Assembly: GCA_003194525.1 (NCBI GenBank)
Contig: NBIV01000168.1
Location: 62,001-126,000 of the forward strand
Reading direction: 5' to 3'
Length of the DNA: 64,000 nucleotides
DNA from: Gracilariopsis chorda
Taxonomy: Eukaryota > Rhodophyta > Florideophyceae > Gracilariales > Gracilariaceae
Position 1 is the first letter of the stretch, and the number at the start of each line of letters is the position of its first letter. Of the stretch, positions 1-9,983 are shown one piece after another. The notes beneath the pieces are model-generated. The model saw only the letters and a list, made by a program, of their open reading frames with translations. It made no database searches and was not told the origin of the DNA. A program made the position numbers and the translations under genes.

Positions 1-349
1 TTAAGAACACAATGTGTTGTTATGTTCTGTTCAGTACTTCATACTATTCCATGCCCATTGTCCGTCAATATTACTCTTTGCTCAAGACATTCAGACGATC
101 AAACATCCCAAGTGCCCGATCTATTGGTGAGGTGGAAGCATACTAACTTGAATAGGCGCAATGGTTGACGTCTTATCTAAGACACCGTGTTGTGTCAGAA
201 CGCGAGTGGAAAACGTTTCCCATAAATTCGCATTAGCAGTGTTCATTTCTTCGTCCAAGTCATAAGCGTTGCAAGACACAGATTACGCAAAACGCATAAA
301 AAAACCCGGGACAAGACCACATACATACATGCACTGTACCAACAAGCAG
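1..349. other. Left edge, no gene seen
   Basis: I see no convincing coding region, RNA gene or repeat in this stretch. It probably holds the 3' flank of the COX23-like gene that ends at 350 on the minus strand. Confidence 0.5.
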
Positions 350-670
350 CTACATGCGACTTAATTTGGCTTCCCGTTGCTCGCGACGCCACTTTTTCAT
401 GCACTCCTTGTAATCTTCAAAGAATCGCTTGCATGCAGACTTTGATCGGTTCGTTATACAGTGCAAACTGGCTTCATGTTCGGCCACACAAGGATTCTCG
501 TCGAGGAGTTTCTTGAAGCCCGGCAGGGACGTTTCTTGCTGCAAGGACTTTTTCGTCGATTGCGACATCTTTTCCGGTTGCGGCCAAAAGGGGTGATCTT
601 CTTTGATGGTCTTCGTCTTCCGCTCCCGGTTGCGGTGCGAGAGAGAAGAAGCTGAGGCAAGGTCATCCAT
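350..670 (-). CDS. COX23: Twin CX9C CHCH-domain protein, COX23/CHCHD7-like
   Basis: This 106-residue protein has a hydrophilic N-terminus and a CHCH domain at about residues 58-95. Cysteines 61 and 71 form one CX9C pair and cysteines 80 and 90 form the second, eight residues later. The second helix (SKSACKRFFEDYKEC) and the basic KKW tail match the Cox23/CHCHD7 family. Proteins of this family are imported into the mitochondrial intermembrane space by the Mia40 disulfide relay and assist cytochrome c oxidase assembly. No cleavable presequence is seen, as is usual for Mia40 substrates. The start at 668-670 is the first in-frame Met; Met35 is an alternative start. A single exon is enough. Other twin CX9C proteins are possible, but spacing and flanking residues favour COX23. 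Confidence 0.8.
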   Translation of the reverse strand: MDDLASASSLSHRNRERKTKTIKEDHPFWPQPEKMSQSTKKSLQQETSLPGFKKLLDENPCVAEHEASLHCITNRSKSACKRFFEDYKECMKKWRREQREAKLSRM

Positions 671-1053
671 GACACGAAGGCTTTCGGCTCTAGAGTATCC
701 TGTGGAGTCTGCTTGGTGTACAGATGTACAACGCTGAACGGGCCAGATCTGCGCTCCAAAGGTTTTATAATTTCGTTAAAAAACCTGCGGCAATGGAATT
801 GGTATTCTGGTGTTTGTGGTTCGGACTGCATGCCTGCAAAACACCTGCTCCATCACGTCGGCCTACCCAAGGGTAGACGGCTCTCCAACATTTCCTGTAA
901 CGAAGGCAAATGCTAATCCCACCCCTAGCTAGTTGGCTAGAAGCCTAAGGACAAAGGTTAAGAGTGCAAGCAATCTAACCCATATTCCTTACCAGGGGTA
1001 AACCCCTAGCGGTCTGCTAACCCTTTACCGTTAACCCTTTAACCCTTACCCCA
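671..1053. other. Intergenic, with telomere-like CCCTAA-rich stretch
   Basis: No gene is visible between the COX23-like gene and the zinc-repeat gene. From about 910 to 1050 there are many degenerate TAACCC/CCCTA words (for example TTAACCCTTTAACCCTTACC near 1031-1050). They are not a regular tandem array, so this is at most an old interstitial telomere-like sequence or chance composition. It also occupies the promoter position of the gene at 1054. Confidence 0.4.
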
Positions 1054-1926
1054 TTGTACTCGTCGACGCACATAGCGCGTCCCTATGCTAAACATCCGGC
1101 ACGTGCGTCTTTCTCAACAAACGCGCCAATGGCGGGCTTGGTCGCACCCAGAACAAACTCTGCATCCTGCCTTTCTTTTGTCCCGTTCTTAGCATCAGCC
1201 ACGAGAAAGCCCCGTGACCATGCAAGCCATCATGCTCGAATGAATCAGCGTCCACAAACATCGATACCCTCTGGCGCAAGGTTAGAGATCCCATCAGAAG
1301 ATCTAACATGTCGCCTGGAGAATCTCAAATTTGGATACGAGGACGACCAGCTTTGGCCAAGCGCATGCAAAGTACGGTACCGTTGTAGATTCGGTCATGT
1401 AATCAATTGCAGGTCTGGCACAATGGCATGCCGCAAGTGTCCCACTTGTGCTGCTCAAATGTCAACTCCGCAGATGAACCAGTCGCGACGAAAGCTGACA
1501 CTGTGTGAGCTGGGCGCTCTTGCCAACAGCCGCGGTGGCGAGCTGCTATCCACAGAATACGTAAACTCGCGAACGCCATTACTATGGCGCTGTGAAAAAG
1601 GTCATCTGTGGAAATCCAACGCATCTAACATTCGCAGTGCGAAATCATGGTGCCCAGAGTGCGCACGGCAGAGAAGAAAGAGCACATTGGAGGACATGCA
1701 TATGCTTGCTCGAGAGCGAGGCGGCCAGTGTTTGAGCGATGAGTATATCTCGGAACACGTTAAACTTAAGTGGCGTTGTGCACAAGGACACGAGTTCTGG
1801 CTTGCACCGAACAATATGAAAAGGACTGCGACGGGAGCAAGAAAGCCCTCTTGGTGCAAGCTTTGCCGAACTCCCACTCCACGACGTCGCACCCGCACAG
1901 CAACAAAACAAAAAGGCGTACACTAA
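1054..1926 (+). CDS. Treble-clef zinc-ribbon repeat protein
   Basis: This 290-residue protein has three related zinc-ligand modules. The first is at about residues 111-132 (C111, H115, C129, C132). The second is at 180-203 (C180, H184, C200, C203; RCEKGHLW then WCPEC). The third is at 242-271 (C242, H246, C268, C271). The modules are joined by LARERGG/LANSRGG-type spacers with SxEY. This C-x3-H-x(15-21)-C-x2-C arrangement is the treble-clef zinc-ribbon repeat found in many uncharacterised proteins of algae, bacteria and large viruses, often next to nuclease folds. No catalytic nuclease residues are visible here. The N-terminal 80 residues are low in structure and could be a targeting peptide, or the true start could be Met63. 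The C-terminus is strongly basic (PRRRTRTATKQK), which suggests nucleic-acid binding. It converges on ECO1 with only 29 bp between the stops. Confidence 0.65.
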   Translation: MYSSTHIARPYAKHPARASFSTNAPMAGLVAPRTNSASCLSFVPFLASATRKPRDHASHHARMNQRPQTSIPSGARLEIPSEDLTCRLENLKFGYEDDQLWPSACKVRYRCRFGHVINCRSGTMACRKCPTCAAQMSTPQMNQSRRKLTLCELGALANSRGGELLSTEYVNSRTPLLWRCEKGHLWKSNASNIRSAKSWCPECARQRRKSTLEDMHMLARERGGQCLSDEYISEHVKLKWRCAQGHEFWLAPNNMKRTATGARKPSWCKLCRTPTPRRRTRTATKQKGVH

Positions 1927-1955
1927 GTCGTAGAGCACTTTTGTTTTATGGTTTC

Positions 1956-2873
1956 CTACGTGGACACATGACCTAAACGATGCGGAGAAGGTTGTTGTTG
2001 TACTTGGCGAACGGGTCGGCCATCCTCTGCCAGCTGGTATACCAAAATGTGGCTGTCGGACAGAGCGGAATATTTCCTGGCGAAGAGCGCGCCTGAAGTG
2101 GTAGGTGGTGTAAACGCAACAGAACTTCTCTGTATAGTACCGGCGTACAGCAAGTGCGTTCTTGCAAGATCGACCAAAGCAGTGGCCACGCCCACTTTCC
2201 GGCAGCTTTGGTGCACCCAGATCTTCCTGATTCCGCAAAGGATCTTATCCGACACATAGTGCTTGCCGGAGTTGACAATCTCTGAGACTCCATCGTCCAG
2301 CACCCGTGCTCGATTGGCAAAGGTGACGCGTTCTGCATGGGCGTATCCGCGCACGTGGCCCTTTTCCACGTACAAGACGACAATCCACACATCATGATCC
2401 GCGCGCTTGAACGCCAATTTAAGCGCGCTTTTAACGAGCGCAGCACCAGTATGGCTCCCCAATTGAGCACAAAGAAAAGTATCCAATCTTCGCAGCCGCC
2501 TTGCCACGGCCGCATCCTCACAATCAGATATTCGAACCGCCACAAACTCTCCTCCGTTCACGGAAGTTTGCGGGAGCAGTGTAGCATTGCGCAGCGGCCA
2601 TGAGAACGAATGTGGCGTGTTGGAGTGGCGAGCGCGGTGCAACGCGTCATCCGACGTTCCGGGGGCGTAGAGCAGATTGCAGCGACGACAGACGGTGTGC
2701 GAGAGAGCGGCCTGTCCAGCGTCGATGTAGAGCTGCTGCAGACGGCGGCGTTTACGCGGTTTGCGATGTGCGGAGGGCGTTCGGGGCGACGGGGGCTGCG
2801 AGTTGGTGCGGGGTGGAGGCTCTGTTTGCAGATTGCGGGCGCGCAGACGCTTTCGACTGTACACAATTGGCAT
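1956..2873 (-). CDS. ECO1: ECO1/ESCO sister-chromatid cohesion N-acetyltransferase
   Basis: This 305-residue protein has the two-part architecture of Eco1/Ctf7/ESCO. A C2H2-like zinc finger lies at residues 62-83 (C62, C65, H79, H83) after a basic N-terminus. A GNAT acetyltransferase domain lies at about 160-280 with the family-specific C-terminal block: CGIRKIWVHQSCRKVGVATAL, in which the R-x-x-G-x-A segment is the acetyl-CoA loop, then VAFTPPTTSGALFARKYS and a final HILVYQ. Eco1 acetylates Smc3 during S phase and so locks cohesin rings on replicated chromatids; it acts in the nucleus with the replication fork. Length agrees with the yeast protein (281 aa). It is divergent from the MYND gene (230 bp apart), so the two probably share a promoter region. 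Confidence 0.88.
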   Translation of the reverse strand: MPIVYSRKRLRARNLQTEPPPRTNSQPPSPRTPSAHRKPRKRRRLQQLYIDAGQAALSHTVCRRCNLLYAPGTSDDALHRARHSNTPHSFSWPLRNATLLPQTSVNGGEFVAVRISDCEDAAVARRLRRLDTFLCAQLGSHTGAALVKSALKLAFKRADHDVWIVVLYVEKGHVRGYAHAERVTFANRARVLDDGVSEIVNSGKHYVSDKILCGIRKIWVHQSCRKVGVATALVDLARTHLLYAGTIQRSSVAFTPPTTSGALFARKYSALSDSHILVYQLAEDGRPVRQVQQQPSPHRLGHVST

Positions 2874-3103
2874 TGAGTGGGTGGGCGGATGCGGCGCGCG
2901 GTGGTGGCTTGGCAGAGCTCCTCGCGTGCTGTGAAGGGGCGGAACGTTGGCGGCGCGGCTGCGTGACTTTTGGCGGCTGTCTTTCGGTTTCGGATTTGGG
3001 AATGCAATTTTGGCGCGCTTTTCTGACGTGCCGTACGAACGGTATCATTGAGTAGAGGGAGTCCCCTAACGTTGTTGAGGGTGACGTCACCGGCTCTTCC
3101 CCC
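2874..3103. promoter_or_regulatory. Shared divergent promoter region, ECO1 / MYND gene
   Basis: This 230-bp GC-rich spacer separates the ATGs of two divergently oriented genes, so both core promoters must lie here or inside the 5' ends. I see no clear TATA box. An ATF/CRE-like GTGACGTCAC sits at about 3081-3090 just upstream of the MYND start, which is suggestive only. Confidence 0.5.
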
Positions 3104-3887
3104 ATGCCGAAGAAGGGAAAACGCAAAGGCCCTGCGCCACGCTACACCCCGCAGACGGCGCATATTCCCCTCGATCGTCTCTCATTGATTCAAGAGAGTC
3201 CTGTTCCGCTCTCAAAGCCATCGGATGAGCTCATTAGCAGGGCACAAAAGCTGTGGCCATATGTTCGCACCTACTCCGGAACTGAGTCAAAAGTCTTGTG
3301 AGGAATGGGTGGATGGCTTTCGCTATGATCTCACTCCAGAGTATGAGATTTTTTTCTGGGAGATGTTGGTGCTCACTGTGCTTGAGGTCTTTGCTCTAGC
3401 CGCAGAGCTGGGCATACGCTTTGACGACTACAAATGGGATAAAAGCTTCAACCAAAGAGTTTCACGTCCACCGAGTTTCACAATTGGACATCTGCACTCT
3501 GAGCTTGCATTGCGAAGTTTCCTTGATGTAGATGCGGACGTACGTGAGAAGGTTTTTCACACCTTGCTGTACATATCGCATGGGCTTCTAAAAGTGAAAG
3601 ATGCACCCTTTGGCCACATTATACTGAATTCTCTCGTTCGCGTTGAATGGCATCATAGGGAACAGACGGAAGCCGTCAAGCAAATAAAAGAGAAGAGGTA
3701 TCAAAAAGACATGGGCTACCAGTGTTCCCAGTGTAACACCCGCAGCAAGGACATGAAGAAATGCGCAAGATGTGACTCAGCCTACTATTGCAACCGCGCC
3801 TGTCAGGTCAAACACTATCCCCTGCATAAGAAAGTATGCAAACCGCCTGAAACAACCGCTTCATCTTCTGTTCCATCGCCTCAGTAG
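3104..3887 (+). CDS. MYND-finger protein, reading frame shifts at about 3290
   Basis: Two overlapping frames appear to encode one protein. The first (3104-3301) gives 65 residues ending LWPYVRTYSGTESK, then a TGA. The second (open from before 3225 to the stop at 3885-3887) continues SCEEWVDGFRYDLTPEYEIF. A +1 change at the AAAAG run near 3289-3293 joins them smoothly. The C-terminus holds a MYND zinc finger: CSQC, CARC, YYC, CQ, H and C ligands in MGYQCSQCNTRSKDMKKCARC and onwards. MYND fingers mediate protein-protein contacts, often in chromatin or cytoplasmic assembly factors. The middle 130 residues are helical and unrecognised. Either a sequencing or assembly error, a real mutation, or an independent start at 3225 explains the break. 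MYND assignment is secure; joining is inferred. Confidence 0.72.
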
Positions 3888-5447
3888 CAATGCGTTATGT
3901 CAGCACTGCAGTATTCTGCCATACTGGTTAACAAGATACATATGCTTTGGTGATTCTGCTCAGCAGCCGGTTTACTGGCCCAGTTTTGTTCACAAACCGT
4001 GTTTGATAAAACAAAACCGCAGTGAGAGAGTACTGCCGAAGAACGTGTGACATTTAGAGTAGCGCTTAGCTGTCCCTCCTTCCCTCGTCATCTTTTGCAT
4101 TTCTCTACTAACCTACTTCATCATACGTACATCATACTGTAACCCTCTTAACACATTTCTAGATCACGCTTAGGCTTTTTGGCGTACAAATGTATACTTC
4201 TCAATGCTGGTGCCATGTGCTGTGATATTCACAAACTAAAGAAAGCAGACGCACAATTGGCACGCATGCTGACAGGCGGAAGCGAAGCTTATGAGGACGG
4301 TGATGACGATGTGCCTCTAGTCTGCCATTTGAACCAAGGACCAAGAGTTTCCTAACGTTTCTATAGTACCCAGGACAAGGCTCCATATTTAAGAAACCTT
4401 GCTTTAAACTGTTGACACACGGGTACGTATAAGGAGTTCTGTCCTTAACGGCGTTTCGTAGTGGATGCGTCTCTGTCGTCCTCTCTCAGAGTTTAACAGA
4501 GATAGAACGACGTAACACCTTCGTGACATAAGGACTGAGGGTGGACGTGGAGGCTCATTGACTGCAATCTTGCTCACAACTGTACGCAACCTCAAAGTTG
4601 TGTTTATTGTGATTCTCAGTACAGGCGATCAAACCTGCTCTCTGAAGAGATTTCCTACCACAACTTTTGAATGAAGATACATACGTTCTCTCGACGAGCG
4701 CCGAGATGTGTGTACGTAAAGCTTCTGTCTGGGCTCAATCAACTTGTCTGTAGCTATCGGCGCCCTTTCTGAAAACGTTCAACAGTTCAGACACCTGGTC
4801 GTGTTGGCGATAGGTACCGTTGGTAAACTACGTCGGAGGCCTCGCTCAAGACGCTTCTAAAAATTAACACGTGTTACAATTTCCAGGTACGCATTTCTAT
4901 AAGCTTAAAGCTCTTCGAAGGCCACAACGTTGCAAGCAATCGGTGAGCCTAAGCCAGACTCCACAGTCATATTGGTATCGAAAGTTGTTGGCCAGCACAA
5001 CAAACTCGAACTAAAACACGGCTAACAAGCTGTTGAAGTGTACGGTGTATATCCCGGATAAACAAGCATTGCCTCATCCGATTCCGTAAACAATTGCAGC
5101 ATCGTTGCTGCAACATGCAAATCATGTAGAACCACACGTAGAGAAACCCTGCACCTCCTACTCCTTACTCTTGACAACGACAGTATCGGAGCAAGGTCAG
5201 TACGTGTCGCTCTGTGGTGAGCTTCCCCTGTCTTCTACAGACGGAAGTTACGTTTCGCGCTTGCCTTATCAGGATCAACAGAACCCTGGCTATGCCACGA
5301 AAGCAACACGCTCGTTCTCTCGAGCGTGTGTTTATATAAGCTCACAATTTCATGACCCATGCATCTAGATTCTCTCCAGGCACATGATCTTCCAGCAGAA
5401 GCTCCGTGCATCTTCTTCATACGCCATAGCACATTCTCAGTCTTGCA
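3888..5447. other. 1.56-kb intergenic region, nothing recognised
   Basis: There is no long open frame with protein-like composition on either strand, no tRNA-like fold and no clear repeat. It contains the 3' flank of the MYND gene and the promoter of the lactonase gene. Confidence 0.5.
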
Positions 5448-6617
5448 ATGGTGACGATCAAGTTCATCCTGTGCCTTTTCTTTGCGCACACTGCTTGGTG
5501 CGACACGTGCAACGATTCCTTCTCGCTTGCAGTAGGCAGTTACACTAATCATGCTTGGTTCAAGCCGTCGAAAGGAAAGGGGGTGTCCATTGTCGACTAT
5601 GTAAACGGCAAATTGACTACTTCTCGAGTGCTAAATACGTCCATAACCGGTGATAATCCTGTTTACATAGCTGTTTGGAAGCCCTACCTCTTCATTGCCA
5701 ATTCAAACATCGAACAAGGATCTGTAACTCGAGTCTTCATGTCATCTGACCGCAAGAGAATCTTTACAAGAGCAGCCAGCGGATCCGGACTGTTAACAAA
5801 TCATGTCTCCGTGGTTTCCCCTACCGTGGCCATGGGGACGAATTTCCTTAGCTCATTTGACACATACTTGAGCAAACACGGTGTACTCGAAGTGAGCGAT
5901 TCTTTTAAAGTGCCTTTGGATTTGGCTTCGGAAGTGGTCGCCAACCGCAGTCTCGGGCCGATGTTCGGGCAACCTCATCCTCATATGGTGCTCCCATATG
6001 ATGATGGTGTAGTTGTTCCCGACGCAGGCTCGGACATAGTCTGGCATTTCAGGGTAAACTCTACGACTGGAAAGCTCACTAAACTGAAGCAAATCAAGAT
6101 GCCTCTTCAAGATGCTCCCCGTCACGCAGCAGTGCATCCGAGCAGCAAAACTGTGTATGTTGTGGGAGAAGAGTCGCTTACCATCTCCGTGCTTAGGCCA
6201 GAGGGCTGCGGTGACGGACTCTCACTTTGCAGCAGAATCGACGTTCTAGAGGGAAAGCCGGACGAGGTAAAACTCGCAGCCGTCAGAGTGACAAAAGATG
6301 AACGATTCCTGTATGTATCAGTCAGGTATCCTGGTACGACAAATGGACTGCTTGCTGGTTATAGACTGAATCCCCAAACCGGTGATATCGAAGCGAAGCT
6401 GGGAATGTGGAACGCATTCGGTGTTCATCCACGGGATTTCTACGTCATCGAGAAAGCTGGATTTGAAGGCCGTTGTGTGAGCTTTGTTGCTGTCGTGCAC
6501 AGAGATTCTGATAACCTTGTGTTGATTGAGAGAGACCGTGGATCGGGTATGTTACGAGATTACCCAGCCTTGCAGCACAACATCTCATCTCCCACATCAG
6601 TCGTTCCAATTTGGTGA
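5448..6617 (+). CDS. Secreted lactonase-family (6-phosphogluconolactonase-like) beta-propeller
   Basis: This 389-residue protein starts with a clear signal peptide (about residues 1-19, hydrophobic FILCLFFAHTAWC). It then shows the repeating blades of the YbhE/Pgl-type lactonase seven-bladed propeller. Family-typical pieces are AVGSYT near the start, GQPHPHMVLPYDDGVVVPDAG in the middle, APRHAAVHPSSKTVYVVGE, and the DERFLYVSVR and GYRLNPQTG blade motifs. Cytosolic bacterial members hydrolyse 6-phosphogluconolactone and fungal relatives are muconate-lactonising enzymes. The signal peptide here argues for an extracellular or endomembrane role, so the true substrate is unknown. Several N-x-S/T sites are present. 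Single exon, about normal length for the family. Confidence 0.8.
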   Translation: MVTIKFILCLFFAHTAWCDTCNDSFSLAVGSYTNHAWFKPSKGKGVSIVDYVNGKLTTSRVLNTSITGDNPVYIAVWKPYLFIANSNIEQGSVTRVFMSSDRKRIFTRAASGSGLLTNHVSVVSPTVAMGTNFLSSFDTYLSKHGVLEVSDSFKVPLDLASEVVANRSLGPMFGQPHPHMVLPYDDGVVVPDAGSDIVWHFRVNSTTGKLTKLKQIKMPLQDAPRHAAVHPSSKTVYVVGEESLTISVLRPEGCGDGLSLCSRIDVLEGKPDEVKLAAVRVTKDERFLYVSVRYPGTTNGLLAGYRLNPQTGDIEAKLGMWNAFGVHPRDFYVIEKAGFEGRCVSFVAVVHRDSDNLVLIERDRGSGMLRDYPALQHNISSPTSVVPIW

Positions 6618-6888
6618 ACATGATGAATCCAGCTTTTTTAGTTGAGGAGGATATCCTTGGGGAGATCTTAACCAATGTAAATATGTCTAACTTGTGCATA
6701 CAAAATTGCAACGATAAGCCCTCAACAGTCTAGATGAAAGTAGAACCGAAACCTTCTGTCACTCATTTGTGAAGAACGCTTCTTATTGCTAGAGTGCCGA
6801 ATGCATGTCAGCTCATCTTCGCTACCAGCAGTACCGCACGCTGTGAGCGTATAAGGTTTTAGCCGAGAAGAAGACGAGAGGGGGCGGT

Positions 6889-7750
6889 CTACCCTCGTCT
6901 ATGAAAACTATGTATCAACATACGTTGGTGGATAAGACATTTCATCAGAACCCACAAAAGAGGGTACAGAACGCCAAACAATATACATTCTCCATCCATG
7001 TTTCGGAGCGGATGCAAAGTTACATGCATGTTAGTCATTCCAATACAAAATTTAATAATTTTGTCATACAATTTTTCGTTCCACTTAAATTTGAAAGATA
7101 AAATAGACCACAAATTGCACAAGCGACCGAAATAATTTTCGACGATAATCCGATTCGATGAAATTTTCCTATTCTCACTTTCCTCATCCAAACTGAGCAA
7201 CCCGTTCCTTGGCTTCTTTTTGGGATGTATAGCCCTGCAAAATTCCTTTGCTTCCTGATATCCTTTTTTCAAGAGTAAAGCGTAGTAACCTTCGTACTCA
7301 TCAGACAAAATTCCAATGTCCGTAATACTCCTCTCTAAATTTCTCTTTTCCCAGGCAACTACATAAAAATTTTCAAAATTTTCATGCAGAATATAAACAT
7401 CCGCTACTAATGCAGGGTAATGGTCATAGCATCCAATTTCCAAACCACTCCACAGCACATACACTTAAACCTTTAATTCGTAAGGCTTATGCTTTACACT
7501 AAACTATTATTTTTTCCTTCTTCAACACTTCTGAATAGACGATAGGCTTGCTGAAAATCAATATCAGTTGCGTAGCGTGCATACTTAAAATATTTAAATT
7601 CCTTATTCTTTTCCATAGTTTTTTCATATATTAATAGACGCTGGTTTCTAAAACAAACTGGTCGTACACGTGGTCTGCAATAATATCGATAAATTTGTTG
7701 ATTACACGCCCAAAAGTAGTCATTTTTATTTTGAAAATATTTGCCAGAAA
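6889..7750 (-). pseudogene. PIF/Harbinger-type DDE transposase relic
   Basis: The open piece 6889-7464 (191 aa) matches the C-terminal half of a DDE_Tnp_4/Harbinger nuclease: an Asp in ILSDEYEGYYALLLKKG and a later Glu in NRIIVENYFGRLCNLW, the hallmark IS5/Harbinger end of the catalytic core. Upstream on the same strand (7464-7750) weaker protein-like segments in other frames (MTTFGRVINKFIDIIAD, then a YATDIDFQQAYRLF piece) fit the N-terminal part, interrupted by stops. The block is visibly more AT-rich than the host genes around it. Terminal repeats were not identified. It is a dead copy. Confidence 0.6.
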
Positions 7751-8291
7751 GTCCTATTTACAACCGTCTTTAACGAAAGTCTACATCATAAATAAAACAT
7801 CTTTCCCAGAAATTGAAAATTTCTTTCCATGGCCCCTGTTCCAGTTTTCACGCATAAAATTTGACAAGAAATTCCAGACCTGTTTCAATTCTGACACAAT
7901 AAAATTTGTCATCTGAAGAAGTGTTTTCGACCCTTCTTGCTGGTTGAAAGCGTCGAAGATTGGGCTTTGAGAGCTCGAATCTTCGTCACTATCAGAATAG
8001 GCGGGAGTGCTGAGCGCAGCGTCAATTTCTTACTGGCGTTGCAAGGTTTCCTCAGCCAGCAAGTTAAGCGCGTCTACAGCGTCAGAGGGCGAAATATTGG
8101 CCATGACTTTGGTTGAAGATAGGGCGGTCTGTAGAAAACGTAGAAGAGTCTGTAAAGTTATGTTTATTGTAGTCTACTACGGGTTTTATGTGTTTCACTG
8201 CAGTTACGTAGTCTATCCCTAATGATAACATTTTGCAGATGTAGTCTTAGTTTTGCATAGCCTTTACTCGGTACGGTTGCTTTTTCTAGCT

Positions 8292-8355
8292 GCGCAGATA
8301 CCTTCTCTGCCATAGGATGCACAGCAGTATCCTATGTCAGAAGGAGTATCTGCGC
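8292..8355. repeat. Long hairpin, 27-nt arms
   Basis: The arms 8292-8318 and 8329-8355 are near-complementary (both begin GCGCAGATAC when read inward, with a few mismatches in the middle) around a 10-nt loop. It could be a fold-back or MITE core, or the stem of a small RNA precursor. Nothing in the flanks decides. Confidence 0.6.
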
Positions 8356-8729
8356 TCGACTCATTAATTTGCGTATACGTCCTAATACGTAAACTTTCTC
8401 ACACTACGAATTGAAGCAGATCCAAGAGGTTGCCGTAGATCTAATGGTCGTGGACACGCCATGTTTTGAGCGCATGCAGAAACTGCCAGATGGCTGTGCT
8501 GGTCAAATTTGCACTGATAAAAGAAGCGCAAGTTGGCTGAAATTTGGCCGCTGATAAGCCAGATCTGGCAATCAAAAACGAACCGTCTGAGGGTCCATCC
8601 AACCCACCAAACCTTCTGTCAAACTATCCTTGAGCATCTCTATTGTGCCTCGACAACGAAATTTAGGGCCAGAATTTTAGAGTCGGGCATCTGTATTCCG
8701 TCTCTAAATTAAAATTCTGACTGGAAAAA

Positions 8730-8798
8730 TTTAGCGCAGCCTCGAAAAGTGTCTCTTAACGAATCTCTTATCGAGCAACTTTTAGAGGCTGCACTAAA
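8730..8798. repeat. Inverted repeat, 21-nt arms
   Basis: Arm 8730-8750 and arm 8778-8798 are complementary at 19 of 21 positions (TTTAGYGCAGCCTCKAAAAGT). A second, weaker inverted pair flanks it on the left (CCAGAATTTTAGA near 8670 against TCTAAATTAAAATTCTG near 8702). The composite looks like a small non-autonomous element. Confidence 0.5.
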
Positions 8799-9146
8799 CG
8801 AAAACAGAGAGTTTTTATCAGCAATTCAGCTGTTCATTTGACCAATCAAGAACTGCGCTATCTTTCCCGCGTAGCGTTTTGTTTTGAGTGTGTTTCTGGG
8901 ATGGAGTTGGACATGGCTGCCCCTCAAGAGTTTGGTCTCAGGCGCACTGACAAAGGAACGAGGGGCAATTGAATCTCAATGGGCCTGTTGCCTTCGCTTT
9001 CACGAGCCTGTTGCGTCCCGGTCCACTTTATTGTATAGTAAAGTCAATATTTGGAGTATCCTGCATCAGCCGCACGAGCAGCGTCGAGCTCACTGAGCTA
9101 CGTCTTAGTAGTACGCGATCTTAGTGATACGACGGCCTTATAGAAC

Positions 9147-9978
9147 TGTGTTGCAATGCCCCAAAGGGGAAAAACACCGAAAGACGTTGGGGATCTTCCT
9201 CTCACAAGGTGAACCCAGTTGGGTAGAGCCCTCCCGGAGGTGTCACGGCGAAGCCGGTTTGTAAGACCAGGGACACTTGTCGCGACTTGCGCAGGGAGGT
9301 GAAGGCGAAGAATCGGTATCCGCGTGAGCGGGGTGTGATCCTCAGTAGAGGTATGTTTCCACGTAAGTGGGGATGTGTGAGCGGGTGCACACAGGAGGGC
9401 TGCGGGTAGCGGTATGTACTACCCTGAAAGCGGGAAAGGAGAAGAGTGAAGGGAAAGGAGGAACAGTGGGCGAGGTTGAGTCGCGAGAGTGACGAACAAA
9501 TACGGCAATGCCAGTGGACAGGACTCCCTATACAGGGGGAAACACCAATGTGATTGGAACAATTATACTCCCAAGGATAAGCCTTTTTAGATGTGCAAGG
9601 GGGTTAGATGTCCCGTGGTTCACGGCGTTTCCCTCCAAGGAAGAGTAGAGCACGCGCGCAAGCGGTAACAACTAGAGCCAATTCCCCAGGTTGGGGTCCC
9701 TTGTTGGGGAAGGTTTACTGGTGCGACGGCAGCGCGCCGTCGCACTAAGTACTAGCTTCCCAGAAATGGGTGTGAAAATAATAAATAATATTAACTAAAG
9801 TACTCCACATTTCGTGGCAACATCTACTACTGTGACCAACCGCCAATTGACCCAAAACCGTGTCCCACGTGTCCATACCCACCATAGTGGGGCGTAATTC
9901 ATAAAAACACTACACAACCGATAATATCGGGGAAACGATCAAGTACCAAGAATCCCTCCCTTAGGGCGTTGCACTTCA
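9147..9978. repeat. Solo LTR, chromovirus family, copy A, with 5-bp target duplication
   Basis: An 832-bp LTR begins TGTGTTGCAATGCCCC and ends GGGCGTTGCACTTCA, giving TG...CA termini with matching inverted ends. It is flanked by a perfect 5-bp target-site duplication AGAAC (9142-9146 and 9979-9983), which proves insertion and LTR-LTR recombination with loss of the interior. A nearly identical copy is at 55402-56244. Inside, a perfect hairpin GTGCGACGGC / GCCGTCGCAC lies at about 9721-9746, and the block AGAGCCCTCC lies near the left end, shared with the other LTRs of this window. Confidence 0.88.
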
Positions 9979-9983
9979 AGAAC

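Larger units (their letters stand above)
7751..9146. other. Gene-free repeat-like DNA
   Basis: No protein gene is supported. The stretch contains two strong inverted repeats, described separately at 8292-8355 and 8730-8798, and ends at the target-site copy AGAAC (9142-9146) of the solo LTR. It is probably composed of old non-autonomous transposon sequence. Confidence 0.45.

Noticed and set aside
954-1050. Telomere-like CCCTAA words suggesting a chromosome end or interstitial telomere
   Set aside because: The words are irregular and not in tandem, and host genes continue on both sides, so I only note the composition.
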